Notes: generated by a model not told the origin, from the letters alone. A stretch of DNA of 61,456 nt from Eubacteriales bacterium (GCA_028705495.1 JAQWDK010000011.1:1-61456), one strand, 5' to 3'; counted from the stretch's first letter, positions 1 to 9,478 are shown. Program-made: numbers and translations.

Positions 1-127
1 GAAGCTACTAAACTGGCAAGCCTGCCGCTTGGCGTGCTGGTGAGGGAACGTAAATAAACGGATACGCTCGTAGAAAGCTTCAGCAAGAGCTTTTCGGACA
101 GGAGTTCGATTCTCCTCGCCTCCACCA
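1..127 (+). ncRNA. ssrA: tmRNA (ssrA), 3' end only
   Basis: This is the 3' part of transfer-messenger RNA, which rescues stalled ribosomes. The end folds as the tRNA-like T arm (GGAG, TTCGATT, CTCC) and finishes with encoded CCA at 125-127. The tag-coding part lies upstream of the window. The ssrA 3' end is a well-known integration site for phages and islands, which fits the mobile DNA that follows. No second copy of this end is visible in the window, so a matching att repeat cannot be shown. Confidence 0.9.
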
Positions 128-128
128 T

Positions 129-170
129 ATAAGAACGTCAGTATTGATACAATGCTGACGTTCTTATTTT
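129..170 (+). terminator. Rho-independent terminator of ssrA
   Basis: A 13-bp stem (129-141 with 155-167) encloses a 13-nt loop and ends in a T-rich run. It starts just after the CCA end of tmRNA. Confidence 0.85.
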
Positions 171-377
171 GCACACGGTAGCCGCTAAAAGGGCTTGATG
201 TCAGGGCTTTTTAGCGAGATTTTTGTTTTCTACCGTTTGTTGAGTGTAATAAAAAGTTCCGTTTGACGGGTGCAATGGCTGATTTCGCCTTGCACCCGGC
301 AAACGGAAACTTGGTGGGTGTGCACACGGCAAACGAGAACAAAGCGATTTTGCACACGGTGTGCACTCGACAAACGG
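170..377. repeat. Cluster of short repeats and a 20-bp hairpin
   Basis: TGCACACGG occurs three times in direct orientation (170-178, 321-329, 351-359). CCGTTTG or its complement CAAACGG occurs at 233, 259, 300 and 371. Bases 256-275 pair with 290-310 with one mismatch and one bulge. An 8-bp repeat CGCTAAAA/TTTTAGCG flanks 183-216. A minus-strand reading frame runs through here but is made of the repeats and looks non-coding. The origin is unknown; the cluster sits between ssrA and a recombinase remnant. Confidence 0.6.
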
Positions 378-416
378 AAGTGATCTTGCTCGATCATTGT
401 AATCGTTATTGCTGAT

Positions 417-563
417 ATGAGCGAATTTCTAAAGAAACAATCCACCGCTCTCACAGAATACGACGAACAACTTGTACGGCGGTTGATTGAAAAGGTCATA
501 ATCTACGAGGACAAATTTACGGTGGAGTTCAAGTCTGGTGTGACGGTGGATATAGAGGGATAA
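417..563 (+). pseudogene. Large serine recombinase, C-terminal remnant
   Basis: The 48 codons match the usual C-terminus of resolvase-type large serine recombinases: an EYDEQLVRRLIEKV helix followed by the YEDKFTVEFKSG beta segment. The catalytic N-terminal domain, recombinase domain and zinc finger are missing, and the repeat cluster lies where the rest should be. It is therefore a broken gene left by an integrative element, possibly this prophage's lost integrase or that of an older element at the same site. There is no evidence that it is translated. Confidence 0.75.
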
Positions 564-694
564 GGGCTAATAAACAACCCTATTAAGTTGTAACATGGTG
601 TATTAACCTATACTTTATATTATAAACAAACTGCGCAGTCCAAAATATTACTTCAAAGTTTGATTATTTGGATAATGTGAAAATTAGATTATTT

Positions 695-1618
695 TTATGG
701 CGATACATATTTCGATTTATTAAGCGCAAATTCGGGATGATATTTTGCTAAATAGCCTGACCATGTGAATTGATAATGTATGCTATCAGGGATATTACCC
801 TTTCTCAATTCTGCAGCATACTCTTTTTCAAACGTACAATACTTGTTATTATCATTCGGCATTATGGAAAACAGGAATTGTGATACTTCGCTTTCGCTCG
901 TCAAATCCTTATGTGGTGAAAGAATAAGCGTTACATAGTTTGAAAGGTCATCGGTGTAAAATGTATATTCCTCCTTGTTTACTATACCTTCTATTGCGTT
1001 TGATACGATTATATAATCAAGTTCAGAAAGTATTATTGTGCTATCATATGTGTTTGTTGTAATAAGCCCACTATGTGGATTAATTAAATAGAGCAGAACA
1101 TTACCCATTTGTTCTGATGTACACATTATGGCTAAGATGTTTAATGATTCTTTATTTCTCTTATAAAACTTTTCATTAGCACCAACTATATAATCCTTTA
1201 CTTTATTATCGTTTGTTTTTAGAATTTGGGGTTCTATTCCACTTTGAGTTTTCAACATATCTGAGATGTTTCTTAAGTCAGGATTTTGTTCGGCTCGCTT
1301 TATATCTGAATACCTATGAGGAAGCCCACCATAAAACTTACCTTTTTCTTTTAAATCCTGTTCAGGAGTTTTAACTTCAATGTTTAATTTTATATTTTCT
1401 TGGCATATTTGAAGGTCTATATCTTTTTTTATAAATGGATTTACTTTCACATCGGTGTCTATTGATATATCCATATTTTTGCGATTTTTAAGATTGAAGA
1501 AATACGCAGATAAAAAGACCTCGGCTTTAGCTTGAATTACTTGATTGTCTGATAAACCTTTTCTATTTTGTTTGCTTTGTTTATATTGTACAAATGTTTC
1601 ACTTGAAAGTATTTTCAT
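695..1618 (-). CDS. Hypothetical protein with PD-(D/E)XK-like motif
   Basis: This is a 307-residue soluble protein with no signal peptide or membrane segment. I do not recognise the family. Asp68 followed by Glu81-Val-Lys83 (D...IEVK in a hydrophobic strand pattern) resembles the PD-(D/E)XK nuclease core, and Glu33 lies in an upstream helix as is common in that fold. The rest is lysine- and asparagine-rich. A GAAAGGAA ribosome site precedes the ATG. It is a single gene on the same strand as the type I restriction operon, so a role as a restriction-like nuclease is possible. It could equally be a solitary accessory protein. Confidence 0.6.
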   Translation of the reverse strand: MKILSSETFVQYKQSKQNRKGLSDNQVIQAKAEVFLSAYFFNLKNRKNMDISIDTDVKVNPFIKKDIDLQICQENIKLNIEVKTPEQDLKEKGKFYGGLPHRYSDIKRAEQNPDLRNISDMLKTQSGIEPQILKTNDNKVKDYIVGANEKFYKRNKESLNILAIMCTSEQMGNVLLYLINPHSGLITTNTYDSTIILSELDYIIVSNAIEGIVNKEEYTFYTDDLSNYVTLILSPHKDLTSESEVSQFLFSIMPNDNNKYCTFEKEYAAELRKGNIPDSIHYQFTWSGYLAKYHPEFALNKSKYVSP

Positions 1619-2305
1619 TGCCTGATTTCCTTTCTATCTTGAGCTAAGTCTTGGTATTCACCTTACTTAGTATATTTAATAGATAATGCAAATTTCATTT
1701 ATTAGGCATTTGCTTAATTATAAGTTTACTATAAAATAATGACTTTTGGAATTGTGAAGAAGTGTGCAATCGAAAAACACCCAAAAAATCAAGACAGCAT
1801 ATTTTTAGATTTTCTGAGCCGGAGGAGATAGCACCGCCGAAGGCGGTTTGCCATTGACGGGTTGTCACAAAAATGCTACAATCCGAGATTCGACGGTAAG
1901 TCATAGCAGCATATTTTTGAGTTCCCTTCGCCGTCGGTACATGCATACAGCATTTTTAACTGCGTTTCTGCATTCAACCGTTTTATAAGGCATATTTCGT
2001 AGTCACACTCCATTGCCGGGGTTGATGGTGTTCTTAATTCCGGGTGAATCGATACAATCGGTTCGCTCGGATTCTCATATTCGCACCCTTTATTACCGCC
2101 GACGGTAGTGGCATAAAAGTTTCAAAATACACCGTAAATACGGCGCTTTTTTCGACTTGAATACCCTTATTTGAATTTGAATACCCTAACACAAAAGTTG
2201 AATGCCCCTACCCACGAAAAATAAAGAGGTAAAAAAGAGACTAGCCGTGTTAAAGTATAATGCTTGGCACGGCTGGTCTTTTTCCATTTGAGCTTGATAT
2301 CAGTT
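1619..2305. other. 687-bp spacer without a clear gene
   Basis: An 83-codon minus-strand frame (1695-1946) has no convincing ribosome site or recognisable family and I do not call it. The stretch holds a perfect 6-bp hairpin ACCGCC-GAA-GGCGGT (1833-1847) and two AGCATATTTTT copies about 120 bp apart. The end contains the terminator listed separately. It may be a degraded repeat element. Confidence 0.5.
2231..2286 (-). terminator. Terminator after hsdR
   Basis: GACTAGCCGTG pairs with CACGGCTGGTC. The stem is flanked by A-rich and T-rich runs, so it could stop transcription in both directions. It lies just past the hsdR stop codon. Confidence 0.7.
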
Positions 2306-5300
2306 TTACTGCATTTCATTTTCACACATTTTTTCGGCTTGTTCAATAATTAGTGTAACCGCGTCACCTTGCTTATCAGGAGGATATTTGTATTTTCTTA
2401 AGAGTCGCTTTACTGTTATACGCATCTGAGCCCTTACACTTTCGCGAACGTCCCAGTCAACTTTCATGTTGCTCTTGATGCTTATAGTAAGCTCTTTTGC
2501 AATTTGTTTGAGTACATCATTTGCGTAAAATTCTTTTGCGGAATCATTTTCGGAAATCGCATCATAAAAAGCCAATTCATCATCTGACAACCCGAGTTCT
2601 TCTCCGCGCTTGTGTAGGTTGTTCATGTCCTTTGCCATATTCACAAGTGCCTTTATGACTTCAGCCGTTTCAAGTGACCGTTTTGTATATTGATTTACTG
2701 AAGCCTCAAGCATTTCGGAGAATTTTTTGGCTTGCACGACATTCTTCTTCTCTATCGCTTTGATTTTACCATCAAGAAGTCTACGTAATAACTCTAGTGC
2801 TAAGTTCTTTTGAGGTAATCCTTTGACTTCTTCTAAGAATTCATCAGAAAGTATAGAGATGTCCGGCCTATTGAGGCCCACTGATGCCAAAATATCTACA
2901 ACCTCTTCGGAAATAACCGATTTTGAAACTAACTGCCCGATTTCATATTCAATTTGATCCTTTGTTTTCTTTGGCTTGTCTTTTGGCAACAATTTGATTA
3001 TTCCGGCTTTAACAGCTTTAAAAAAGCTAATCTCAATATTTATTTCTTGTGCTTTTTCAGAAGTAGAGCAAAGAGCATATGCTTTTCCTATTTCAGTAAC
3101 GAAATTTAAGAATTCCTTCTTATCATCTTTATCTTTGCCAAGAATAAAATCAACACCTCTGACTATACAATCCATTCTTTTTGATGCCGATCCTTTAATA
3201 TAATCACTGTAATCGAACCCATGAAGCACACCCTTGATTTGTTCGTATTTTTCCATCATGAGGTCTATAGCAATCTGAGGATCGATACCAGCAGTTTTTC
3301 TATCAGATGGCGTATACTGGGAGAGAGCGCTACGCAAATTATCGGCAATGCCTATATAATCGACTACTAAGCCACCGGGTTTATCTTTAAACACTCGATT
3401 CACTCGTGCTATCGCTTGCATTAGATTATGACCACTCATTGGCTTGTCAATATACATTGTATGTAAGCATGGTACATCAAAGCCTGTAAGCCACATGTCA
3501 CATACAATAACAACTTTCAACTCATCGTCCGGGTCTTTCATTCTCTTCGCAAGTAGTTTTTTTTGTGCGGAGGTGGTCGAATGCCTCTGAAACTCCTGAG
3601 GATCAGATGCGGCAGATGTCATAATAACTTTGATTGTACCTTTATCAACCTCTTCACTATGCCATTCCGGGCGATATTTTATGATGGTTGAATAGAGCTT
3701 AACAGCTATATTCCTAGACATAGCCACAAACATCACTTTACCGCTAAGTGCGCTTTGTCGCAAATCATAATGATGTAAAAAGTCTTTGGTAACAACATCT
3801 AAACGTGTATCTGTTCCAACAATAGCTTCGAGTCTAGCCCATTTTCTTTTTTGACTGACAACATATGTCTCCTCTTGCTCTCTAACGATTTCTTCATACT
3901 CAATATCTATTTTTGGTTTGAGTTCTTGAGGGATATCGAGTTTGGCAATCCGGCTTTCATAATAAATTGGAACTGTGGTTTTGTCCTTGACCGCTTGCGT
4001 GAGGTCATATATATCAATATACTCTCCGAATAGTGCCGGGGTGTTCTTATCACCTAGTTCTACTGGAGTTCCGGTGAATCCTATAAATGATGCATTTGGT
4101 AAAGCATCGCGCATATATTTTGCAAACCCAAAAGATACCTTGCCGTCTTTTTCTTTGGCTTCTAATCCATACTGGCTACGATGAGCTTCGTCCGCTATAA
4201 CAATTACATTACGGCGATTTGTTAGAGCTTCAATGCTTTGGTCACTTTCATCAGGAGTAAATTTCTGAATAGTAGTGAATACAATACCACCTGCTTCAAC
4301 ACTTAATAAATCTCGTAATTGCTGCCTATTCTCTGCCTGTTTAGGGGTTTGGCGTAAATAATTAGCACTCTTTACAAATGTACCGAAAAGTTGGTCATCA
4401 AGGTCATTTCTGTCTGTAATGATTACGATTGTCGGGTTGTTAAGCTCCTGAACCAACTGACGGGCATACATAAGCATGGAAAAACTTTTTCCGCTTCCTT
4501 GCGTATGCCAAATGACACCAACTTTTCTGTCTCCGTTTTCTGAAGCAGCGAGGTGTGTTTTATACAGTGCTTTTTTAACAGCAAAGTACTGGTGATACCC
4601 TGCAAGTATCTTATAAGACTTATCCTCCTCCTGGACAAAGAAGGTGTATTTCGTGACGATATCCAAGATACATTTTTTATCCATCATCCCCTGCAACATC
4701 ACCTTCAACTGAGGTGTAGATGAGGGTGCTTCGCCATTTCCATCAATAGTACGCCAAAACATGAATCGATCAAAGTCTGATGATATTGTACCGACTTTGG
4801 CATTTATACCATCACTTGTTATCAAAAAAGCATTATAATTAAAGATTGTCGGAATATCTGTTTTATATGTTTGTAATTGATTAAAACCTTCCACAATACC
4901 GACATCCTCGTTGGATGCGTTTTTAAGCTCCAACACTGCTAACGGTATGCCATTTATGAACACAACAACATCGGGGCGTCGCTCTTTACCGTTCTCAATA
5001 ATGGTATATTGGTGTATGGCTAAGAATTCATTGTTTTCAATATCAGATAAATCAAAAATATATGCCTTTTCAGTTTTTACACCGCCGCCCTTTTGGCGAA
5101 CCTCAACATCAATACCATCTGTTATTATTTTTTGAAAAGCAGCATTGTTTTGAGAAATTGACAAGCTCAATTGCCGAGTAATTTTCTTCACTAGCTCATC
5201 AATGACTCTTTCTGAATATTGCCTATTGATTCGTTTAAGAGCACTGTGAAGACGACCGTATAGTACAACATCACCAAAGCTCTCTCGTTCCGCAAAACTA

Positions 5301-5410
5301 CCGTCTGGTGAAATGTCTGGGCCGTAAAGTGTTTGATAACCTAAGCCTTGAAACCATTCCATAACAGCTTGCTCTAAATGGTCTTCCGTAAAGTTTGACA
5401 TATCATTCAC
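2306..5410 (-). CDS. hsdR: Type I restriction enzyme, R (motor/nuclease) subunit
   Basis: HsdR supplies DNA cleavage and ATP-driven translocation for the HsdR2M2S complex. At 1034 residues it has normal family length. The N-terminal nuclease shows Pro146-Asp147 and Glu161-Leu-Lys163 of the PD-(D/E)XK core. The motor shows Walker A TQGSGKS (303-309) and DEAH (407-410), then the SF2 C-terminal half with GFDVP and a QAIARVNR-like motif VI. The long helical C-terminus would contact HsdM. The gene overlaps the FRG gene by 8 bp and is last in the operon. All key residues are present, so it is probably functional. Confidence 0.96.
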   Translation of the reverse strand: MNDMSNFTEDHLEQAVMEWFQGLGYQTLYGPDISPDGSFAERESFGDVVLYGRLHSALKRINRQYSERVIDELVKKITRQLSLSISQNNAAFQKIITDGIDVEVRQKGGGVKTEKAYIFDLSDIENNEFLAIHQYTIIENGKERRPDVVVFINGIPLAVLELKNASNEDVGIVEGFNQLQTYKTDIPTIFNYNAFLITSDGINAKVGTISSDFDRFMFWRTIDGNGEAPSSTPQLKVMLQGMMDKKCILDIVTKYTFFVQEEDKSYKILAGYHQYFAVKKALYKTHLAASENGDRKVGVIWHTQGSGKSFSMLMYARQLVQELNNPTIVIITDRNDLDDQLFGTFVKSANYLRQTPKQAENRQQLRDLLSVEAGGIVFTTIQKFTPDESDQSIEALTNRRNVIVIADEAHRSQYGLEAKEKDGKVSFGFAKYMRDALPNASFIGFTGTPVELGDKNTPALFGEYIDIYDLTQAVKDKTTVPIYYESRIAKLDIPQELKPKIDIEYEEIVREQEETYVVSQKRKWARLEAIVGTDTRLDVVTKDFLHHYDLRQSALSGKVMFVAMSRNIAVKLYSTIIKYRPEWHSEEVDKGTIKVIMTSAASDPQEFQRHSTTSAQKKLLAKRMKDPDDELKVVIVCDMWLTGFDVPCLHTMYIDKPMSGHNLMQAIARVNRVFKDKPGGLVVDYIGIADNLRSALSQYTPSDRKTAGIDPQIAIDLMMEKYEQIKGVLHGFDYSDYIKGSASKRMDCIVRGVDFILGKDKDDKKEFLNFVTEIGKAYALCSTSEKAQEINIEISFFKAVKAGIIKLLPKDKPKKTKDQIEYEIGQLVSKSVISEEVVDILASVGLNRPDISILSDEFLEEVKGLPQKNLALELLRRLLDGKIKAIEKKNVVQAKKFSEMLEASVNQYTKRSLETAEVIKALVNMAKDMNNLHKRGEELGLSDDELAFYDAISENDSAKEFYANDVLKQIAKELTISIKSNMKVDWDVRESVRAQMRITVKRLLRKYKYPPDKQGDAVTLIIEQAEKMCENEMQ

Positions 5411-6293
5411 CCGCCTTTATATGGTGCTTATTTTTAATGTATGAAGTCTGATGTTCGAGTTCGGGATATACGAAAGACTCATTAATGCCAATAATGTCAA
5501 GTTCTTTTAGAATTACTTGTTTTTGCTCCTGAGGAACAATTAATGAGCGCGGTATTCCATCGCCAAAATCTTTAACTAGCTGTTCCTTTAAATTAAATGT
5601 ATTTTTTATAAAATAATCCGGCTGTTCTATGTCGAGACCTAAAAGTAGAAATGCTCCATTTTGCCGTTTGATTCGTTCGTTGTTTTTTGGAGCTACAACG
5701 GGAATATATTTTGTCCTAAACACATTTTCTAGCTTTTCTTGCTTTTCCTTAAAATCTAAGTCTTTGCTCATCAAACCCTTTTGGACAAAATAATCAACAA
5801 AAAACTCGATGCTTTTTCCATCGTATTCTGCAAGTGCAGCAAAAAACTTCACTTGCTTTTCTGTTGGTCGCTGTAATGATTCAATAAGGATTAGTATCTC
5901 GCCATCTTTGTCTTCACATGATTTATCCGAACAGGCGAAATATAGTGCAACAAGAGGATTGGTTGTTACATCAATTAATCTTGTTGGTAGTCCATAGTGT
6001 TGCATTTTTACGAGTTGCTCAAAATCACTCATATGGTTTCCAAACTCATATGGTTCCTGCAAAATTAAATCATTAATCAACGCTGTCTCTTTACTTATTA
6101 AACTGTTACGAAAAATGCTTGCGTCCATTGGAAAACCGCTATTTGCCTGTCCTCTAAACAGCAAAGTTCCAGTAATGTCTTTTTCGATAATTGTACTATT
6201 GTATCTGGAAACCTTGTCAAATAAATGGGCCACACTATAAACAGAGAACTCTTCTTCTAAAGCTTCCTGTGCATATTCTTCATATTCTGACAT
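5403..6293 (-). CDS. FRG-domain protein inside the type I RM operon
   Basis: The 296-residue protein carries the FRG domain: Phe46-Arg47-Gly48 in the first motif, then QHYGLPTRLIDVTTNP (98-113) and the ALYFAC strand. FRG proteins often occur in phage-defence neighbourhoods, but their biochemical activity is not settled. The gene lies between hsdS and hsdR, sharing one base with hsdS and 8 bp with hsdR, so it must be co-transcribed and probably translationally coupled. That placement suggests it assists, regulates or backs up the restriction system; this is inference. No membrane segment is visible. Confidence 0.9.
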   Translation of the reverse strand: MSEYEEYAQEALEEEFSVYSVAHLFDKVSRYNSTIIEKDITGTLLFRGQANSGFPMDASIFRNSLISKETALINDLILQEPYEFGNHMSDFEQLVKMQHYGLPTRLIDVTTNPLVALYFACSDKSCEDKDGEILILIESLQRPTEKQVKFFAALAEYDGKSIEFFVDYFVQKGLMSKDLDFKEKQEKLENVFRTKYIPVVAPKNNERIKRQNGAFLLLGLDIEQPDYFIKNTFNLKEQLVKDFGDGIPRSLIVPQEQKQVILKELDIIGINESFVYPELEHQTSYIKNKHHIKAGE

Positions 6294-7498
6294 TATGCTT
6301 CACCCACTTCCACAGGCAGTTCGCCGCTCATTAGTTTTGGCAACAGAGTATCTCTAATTTCTTCTAATACAGTATTTTCTTCTTTTAACTTTGCAATTTT
6401 GTTTTGAATTGCAATATATATGTTTTCAAATTGTTTTTGCACTTCCATATCTGGAACAAGAATATACTTGTTTAGCAAATAGTCTTTGCTAATGCTTTGC
6501 CCTTCACGTGCCCCCAATCTCAAAATATCCATATAATTCTGCATATTGATTCGGATTTCCAATTCGAGCATAAAAGGTAGAAAAACTGACTGATTGATTT
6601 TGAAAACCTGATATACAGGACTAACTGATCCGATTTCGGCTGTGACGACACCAAAATTTAATATTTCTCGGCTAAGACCAAAGATCAGATCATCCTTAAC
6701 GATCTTTTTATTGTTTTTGTGCGATTTTGAAAGATTCTTATTAAACTTTTCGTCGCGTAAGATTATACCATTGTTTGTTGTAGAATAAATCGGCGCTTCC
6801 ATGTCGCCAATTTTCTCAGAAAAAGGCGTTAGAAAATCGCCAAACTTCGTTTCAATCCAATCATTTGGTACTTCTGAATGCAAGTTTTCGCTTTTGCGCA
6901 TCTTACCTGTGGCATTAGGATAATTGAAATCGGCAAACCATCTTTTGTAAAGGGTTTGAAGTTTTTCTTGTAATAAACCACAATGCTTGTTATTATTGCG
7001 AATTTTATCGTCTAAGGTTTGAAGTATTATAACAATTTTTGTTTGTATTTCAATTGGTGGTTTTGGAATAATGTAGTTTGATATTATACCAACACTTATA
7101 TTTTGCTGGGCCGCACCAGTTGCCTTTCTTTTGATACCATCCCGTTCATTAAGAAGCGAATAATATAAAAACATATGCAACATTTCTGTTTCATTTGTAA
7201 CCATATTGCAACAAGCTTGATTAGTTGAACAAGGAACTTTCATAATTCCGAGCTTTGCTACCGTTGCTCCATACATAGCCATACTAATAGTTTCTGCAGG
7301 AAATACTTTTGCCGATGAATTGTTTATCCCCAACTCAGTTATCTTTTCTTCAGTATCAAATATATAACAATCATTAAGTTCTTGAGTTTTAATCCAATTT
7401 ATTTTTCCACCATAGTATTCCGCTTCAGAGCGTTTAGGGGTACCCCCACTTGAGATTATTCTACAAACATCGCCCACACGAGTCTTGGTATATAGCAC
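6293..7498 (-). CDS. hsdS: Type I restriction enzyme, S (specificity) subunit
   Basis: HsdS recognises the bipartite DNA target. The 401 residues hold two target-recognition domains, each followed by a long helical conserved region. The first region contains PKPPIEIQTKIV then a coiled helix near 150-190. The second runs from VPDMEVQKQF to LLPKLMSGELPV at the C-terminus. TRD1 opens with the typical GGTPKR...YYGGKINWI sequence. The gene starts 15 bp downstream of the hsdM stop. The recognition sequence cannot be read from the protein. Confidence 0.95.
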   Translation of the reverse strand: MLYTKTRVGDVCRIISSGGTPKRSEAEYYGGKINWIKTQELNDCYIFDTEEKITELGINNSSAKVFPAETISMAMYGATVAKLGIMKVPCSTNQACCNMVTNETEMLHMFLYYSLLNERDGIKRKATGAAQQNISVGIISNYIIPKPPIEIQTKIVIILQTLDDKIRNNNKHCGLLQEKLQTLYKRWFADFNYPNATGKMRKSENLHSEVPNDWIETKFGDFLTPFSEKIGDMEAPIYSTTNNGIILRDEKFNKNLSKSHKNNKKIVKDDLIFGLSREILNFGVVTAEIGSVSPVYQVFKINQSVFLPFMLELEIRINMQNYMDILRLGAREGQSISKDYLLNKYILVPDMEVQKQFENIYIAIQNKIAKLKEENTVLEEIRDTLLPKLMSGELPVEVGEA

Positions 7499-7512
7499 AG
7501 ATATTCACCTCC

Positions 7513-9063
7513 TTATATATTCCACCCAATACTGCCAAGCTGTTTTGCAATTTCCTTGTCAAGTTCTTTAGATTCCGCAATTATTTCTGCCAACCGTCTT
7601 GTTAACCTATCCATCTTAAGTTCAAATGGCTCAGTGTCTTCTTTAATAGGTGCAACTCCTACATAACTTGTCGGAGTAAGATTATAATCTTTTCTTCGGA
7701 TTTCTTCTAATGTAGCGATTTTACAAAATCCAAGTTGATCTTCATAACTAACCTCAGTTCCGTTACTTCTAACTGCTATTTTATTGTGATTTCTAAAGGA
7801 ATGGTAAGCTGCAGTAATATCATCGATGTTTTCACCCGATAATTGCCGCTGGGTCCTGCTATCCTCCATTGGTTCAGCGTCTATATTACGCGCATCAATG
7901 AAAAGAATTTCACCTTTCCTGTCACGGTGTCCGTTTTTGAGTTTATTTCTGGACATAAACCATAAGCAGACGGGAATAGAGGTGGTTGAGAACAACCCCC
8001 CAGGCAAGGTTACAATACAGTCGATTTTATCATCTTCGATCAGATTTTTACGGATGGTATATTCGCTGATAGAAGATGTTGAAAGGGAACCATTAGCAAG
8101 CACAAAACCCGCTGTTCCGCTCGGTGCCAAATGATAGAGCATATGCAGAATCCACGCATAATTAGCATTACCCGTTGGGGGAATGCCATATTTGCCCCAA
8201 CGAGGGTCATCAATCAAGCGTTCGCCACCCCAGTCGCTGACATTAAAAGGCGGGTTCGCCATTATGTAATCTGCTTTCAGACTCTTGTGTTGGTCGTTAT
8301 GAAAAGAGTCTGCGTTCTGTTGTCCGAGGTTTGCGTCGATGCCTCGAATTGCAAGGTTCATTCTACAAAGCTTCCAAGTATTGTAGTTAGATTCCTGCCC
8401 ATAAATAGCAAGCTGGCCATCAATTCGTCCTTGTCTGTCCTCCACAAACTTTTGGCTTTGCACAAACATGCCGCCGGAGCCACAGCAGGGGTCATATACT
8501 CTGCCGTCATGCGGTTCTATCATGTTAACAATGAGTTCAACGACACTACGGGGAGTATAGAACTCACCACCGAGCTTTCCTTCAGCTCTTGCAAATTTAC
8601 CAAGAAAGTATTCATAGACTGTCCCAAGAGTGTCCTTATTAGGATCGTTCCCAATTTCAATATTTGCAAGTAAATCAACCAACTCGCCAAGAGCGGTTTT
8701 ATCTAATGAAGCACGAGCAAAATCTTTAGGGAGAACTCCTCTCAAGGACGAATTCTCTTTTTCGATTATGTACATTGCGTTGTCAATGATTTGGCCGATT
8801 TCTGGTGTTTTAGCTTTTGCTTGAATATTGTTCCAACGAGCTTCCTGAGGAACCCAGAACACATTTTTAGCAGTATATTCATCCTTGTCTTCTGGATCGG
8901 CATATTTATCTTGTGATATTTCTTCATATGCCTTAATAAAACTATCTGAAATGTATTTAAGAAATATGAGTCCTAAACAAACATGCTTATACTCAGCAGC
9001 GTCCATATTATTTCTGAGTTTATCGGCCATTACCCATAAATCTTCTTTTCTTAGTTCAGCCAT
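7513..9063 (-). CDS. hsdM: Type I restriction enzyme, M (methylase) subunit
   Basis: This is the N6-adenine DNA methyltransferase subunit, 516 residues. It has the N-terminal HsdM helical domain, the SAM-binding motif DPCCGSGG (191-198) and the catalytic NPPF motif (270-273), followed by the DWGGE segment usual for this family. GGAGGTATAGGT precedes the ATG. It is the first gene of the hsdM-hsdS-FRG-hsdR operon, so methylase is made before nuclease, the common protective order. Nothing appears broken. Confidence 0.97.
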   Translation of the reverse strand: MAELRKEDLWVMADKLRNNMDAAEYKHVCLGLIFLKYISDSFIKAYEEISQDKYADPEDKDEYTAKNVFWVPQEARWNNIQAKAKTPEIGQIIDNAMYIIEKENSSLRGVLPKDFARASLDKTALGELVDLLANIEIGNDPNKDTLGTVYEYFLGKFARAEGKLGGEFYTPRSVVELIVNMIEPHDGRVYDPCCGSGGMFVQSQKFVEDRQGRIDGQLAIYGQESNYNTWKLCRMNLAIRGIDANLGQQNADSFHNDQHKSLKADYIMANPPFNVSDWGGERLIDDPRWGKYGIPPTGNANYAWILHMLYHLAPSGTAGFVLANGSLSTSSISEYTIRKNLIEDDKIDCIVTLPGGLFSTTSIPVCLWFMSRNKLKNGHRDRKGEILFIDARNIDAEPMEDSRTQRQLSGENIDDITAAYHSFRNHNKIAVRSNGTEVSYEDQLGFCKIATLEEIRRKDYNLTPTSYVGVAPIKEDTEPFELKMDRLTRRLAEIIAESKELDKEIAKQLGSIGWNI

Positions 9064-9133
9064 ACCTATACCTCCATAATATAATTCTTGTGGCTCAAAG
9101 CCATTACAGATATTTACTAAAGGGGCACGACTC

Positions 9134-9334
9134 TTATATGTCGCTGCCTTCGTTTTCTTTTAGCCTAATGTAGCGATCGTATGATATGACAACAACCTGT
9201 GGCTTATTTTGCTTATTTACGATTACTACCTTGTCATGATCGTTTACTTCCCTAAATATCCGGGAAGCCTGTCCCTTCAAAAACTCCGTAACAGAGTGAT
9301 AGACGGGGATTTCACCGTTCTTGTCTTTCGCCAT
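9134..9334 (-). CDS. Phd/YefM-type antitoxin
   Basis: The 66-residue protein has the Phd/YefM layout: a short N-terminal strand, a FLKGQASRIFREV helix, then VVIVNKQNKPQVVVISYDRY, the typical Phd core. The start follows AAGGAGGTGAT. Such proteins bind DNA as dimers and neutralise RelE/Doc-type toxins. No toxin gene lies on either side, since hsdM follows 70 bp downstream. It may be an orphan, a regulator of the adjacent restriction operon, or half of a broken pair. Confidence 0.8.
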   Translation of the reverse strand: MAKDKNGEIPVYHSVTEFLKGQASRIFREVNDHDKVVIVNKQNKPQVVVISYDRYIRLKENEGSDI

Positions 9335-9441
9335 ACGATCACCTCCTTAATCCCAATTCTTCGCATATATTATATCATATAATATTAAAAGTAATTACTA
9401 ATTTTAAAATATTGAAGATGATTCATCTCATAAGAATCCGT

Positions 9442-9478
9442 AAAAATCGTGGGTGTCGTATTTTTATCAACGATTTTT
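9442..9478 (-). terminator. Inverted repeat, possible terminator of the ImmA operon
   Basis: AAAAATCGT (9442-9450) and ACGATTTTT (9470-9478) form a 9-bp stem with T-rich flanks, downstream of the minus-strand repressor operon. Confidence 0.4.

Noticed and set aside
230..499. 89-codon minus-strand frame
   Set aside because: It is made of the short repeat cluster and overlaps the recombinase stump on the other strand. It has no ribosome site.
1695..1946. 83-codon minus-strand frame in the spacer
   Set aside because: No ribosome site, no recognisable family and mixed composition. Kept only as a note under the spacer.
8131..8673. 180-codon plus-strand frame
   Set aside because: Antisense shadow of hsdM.
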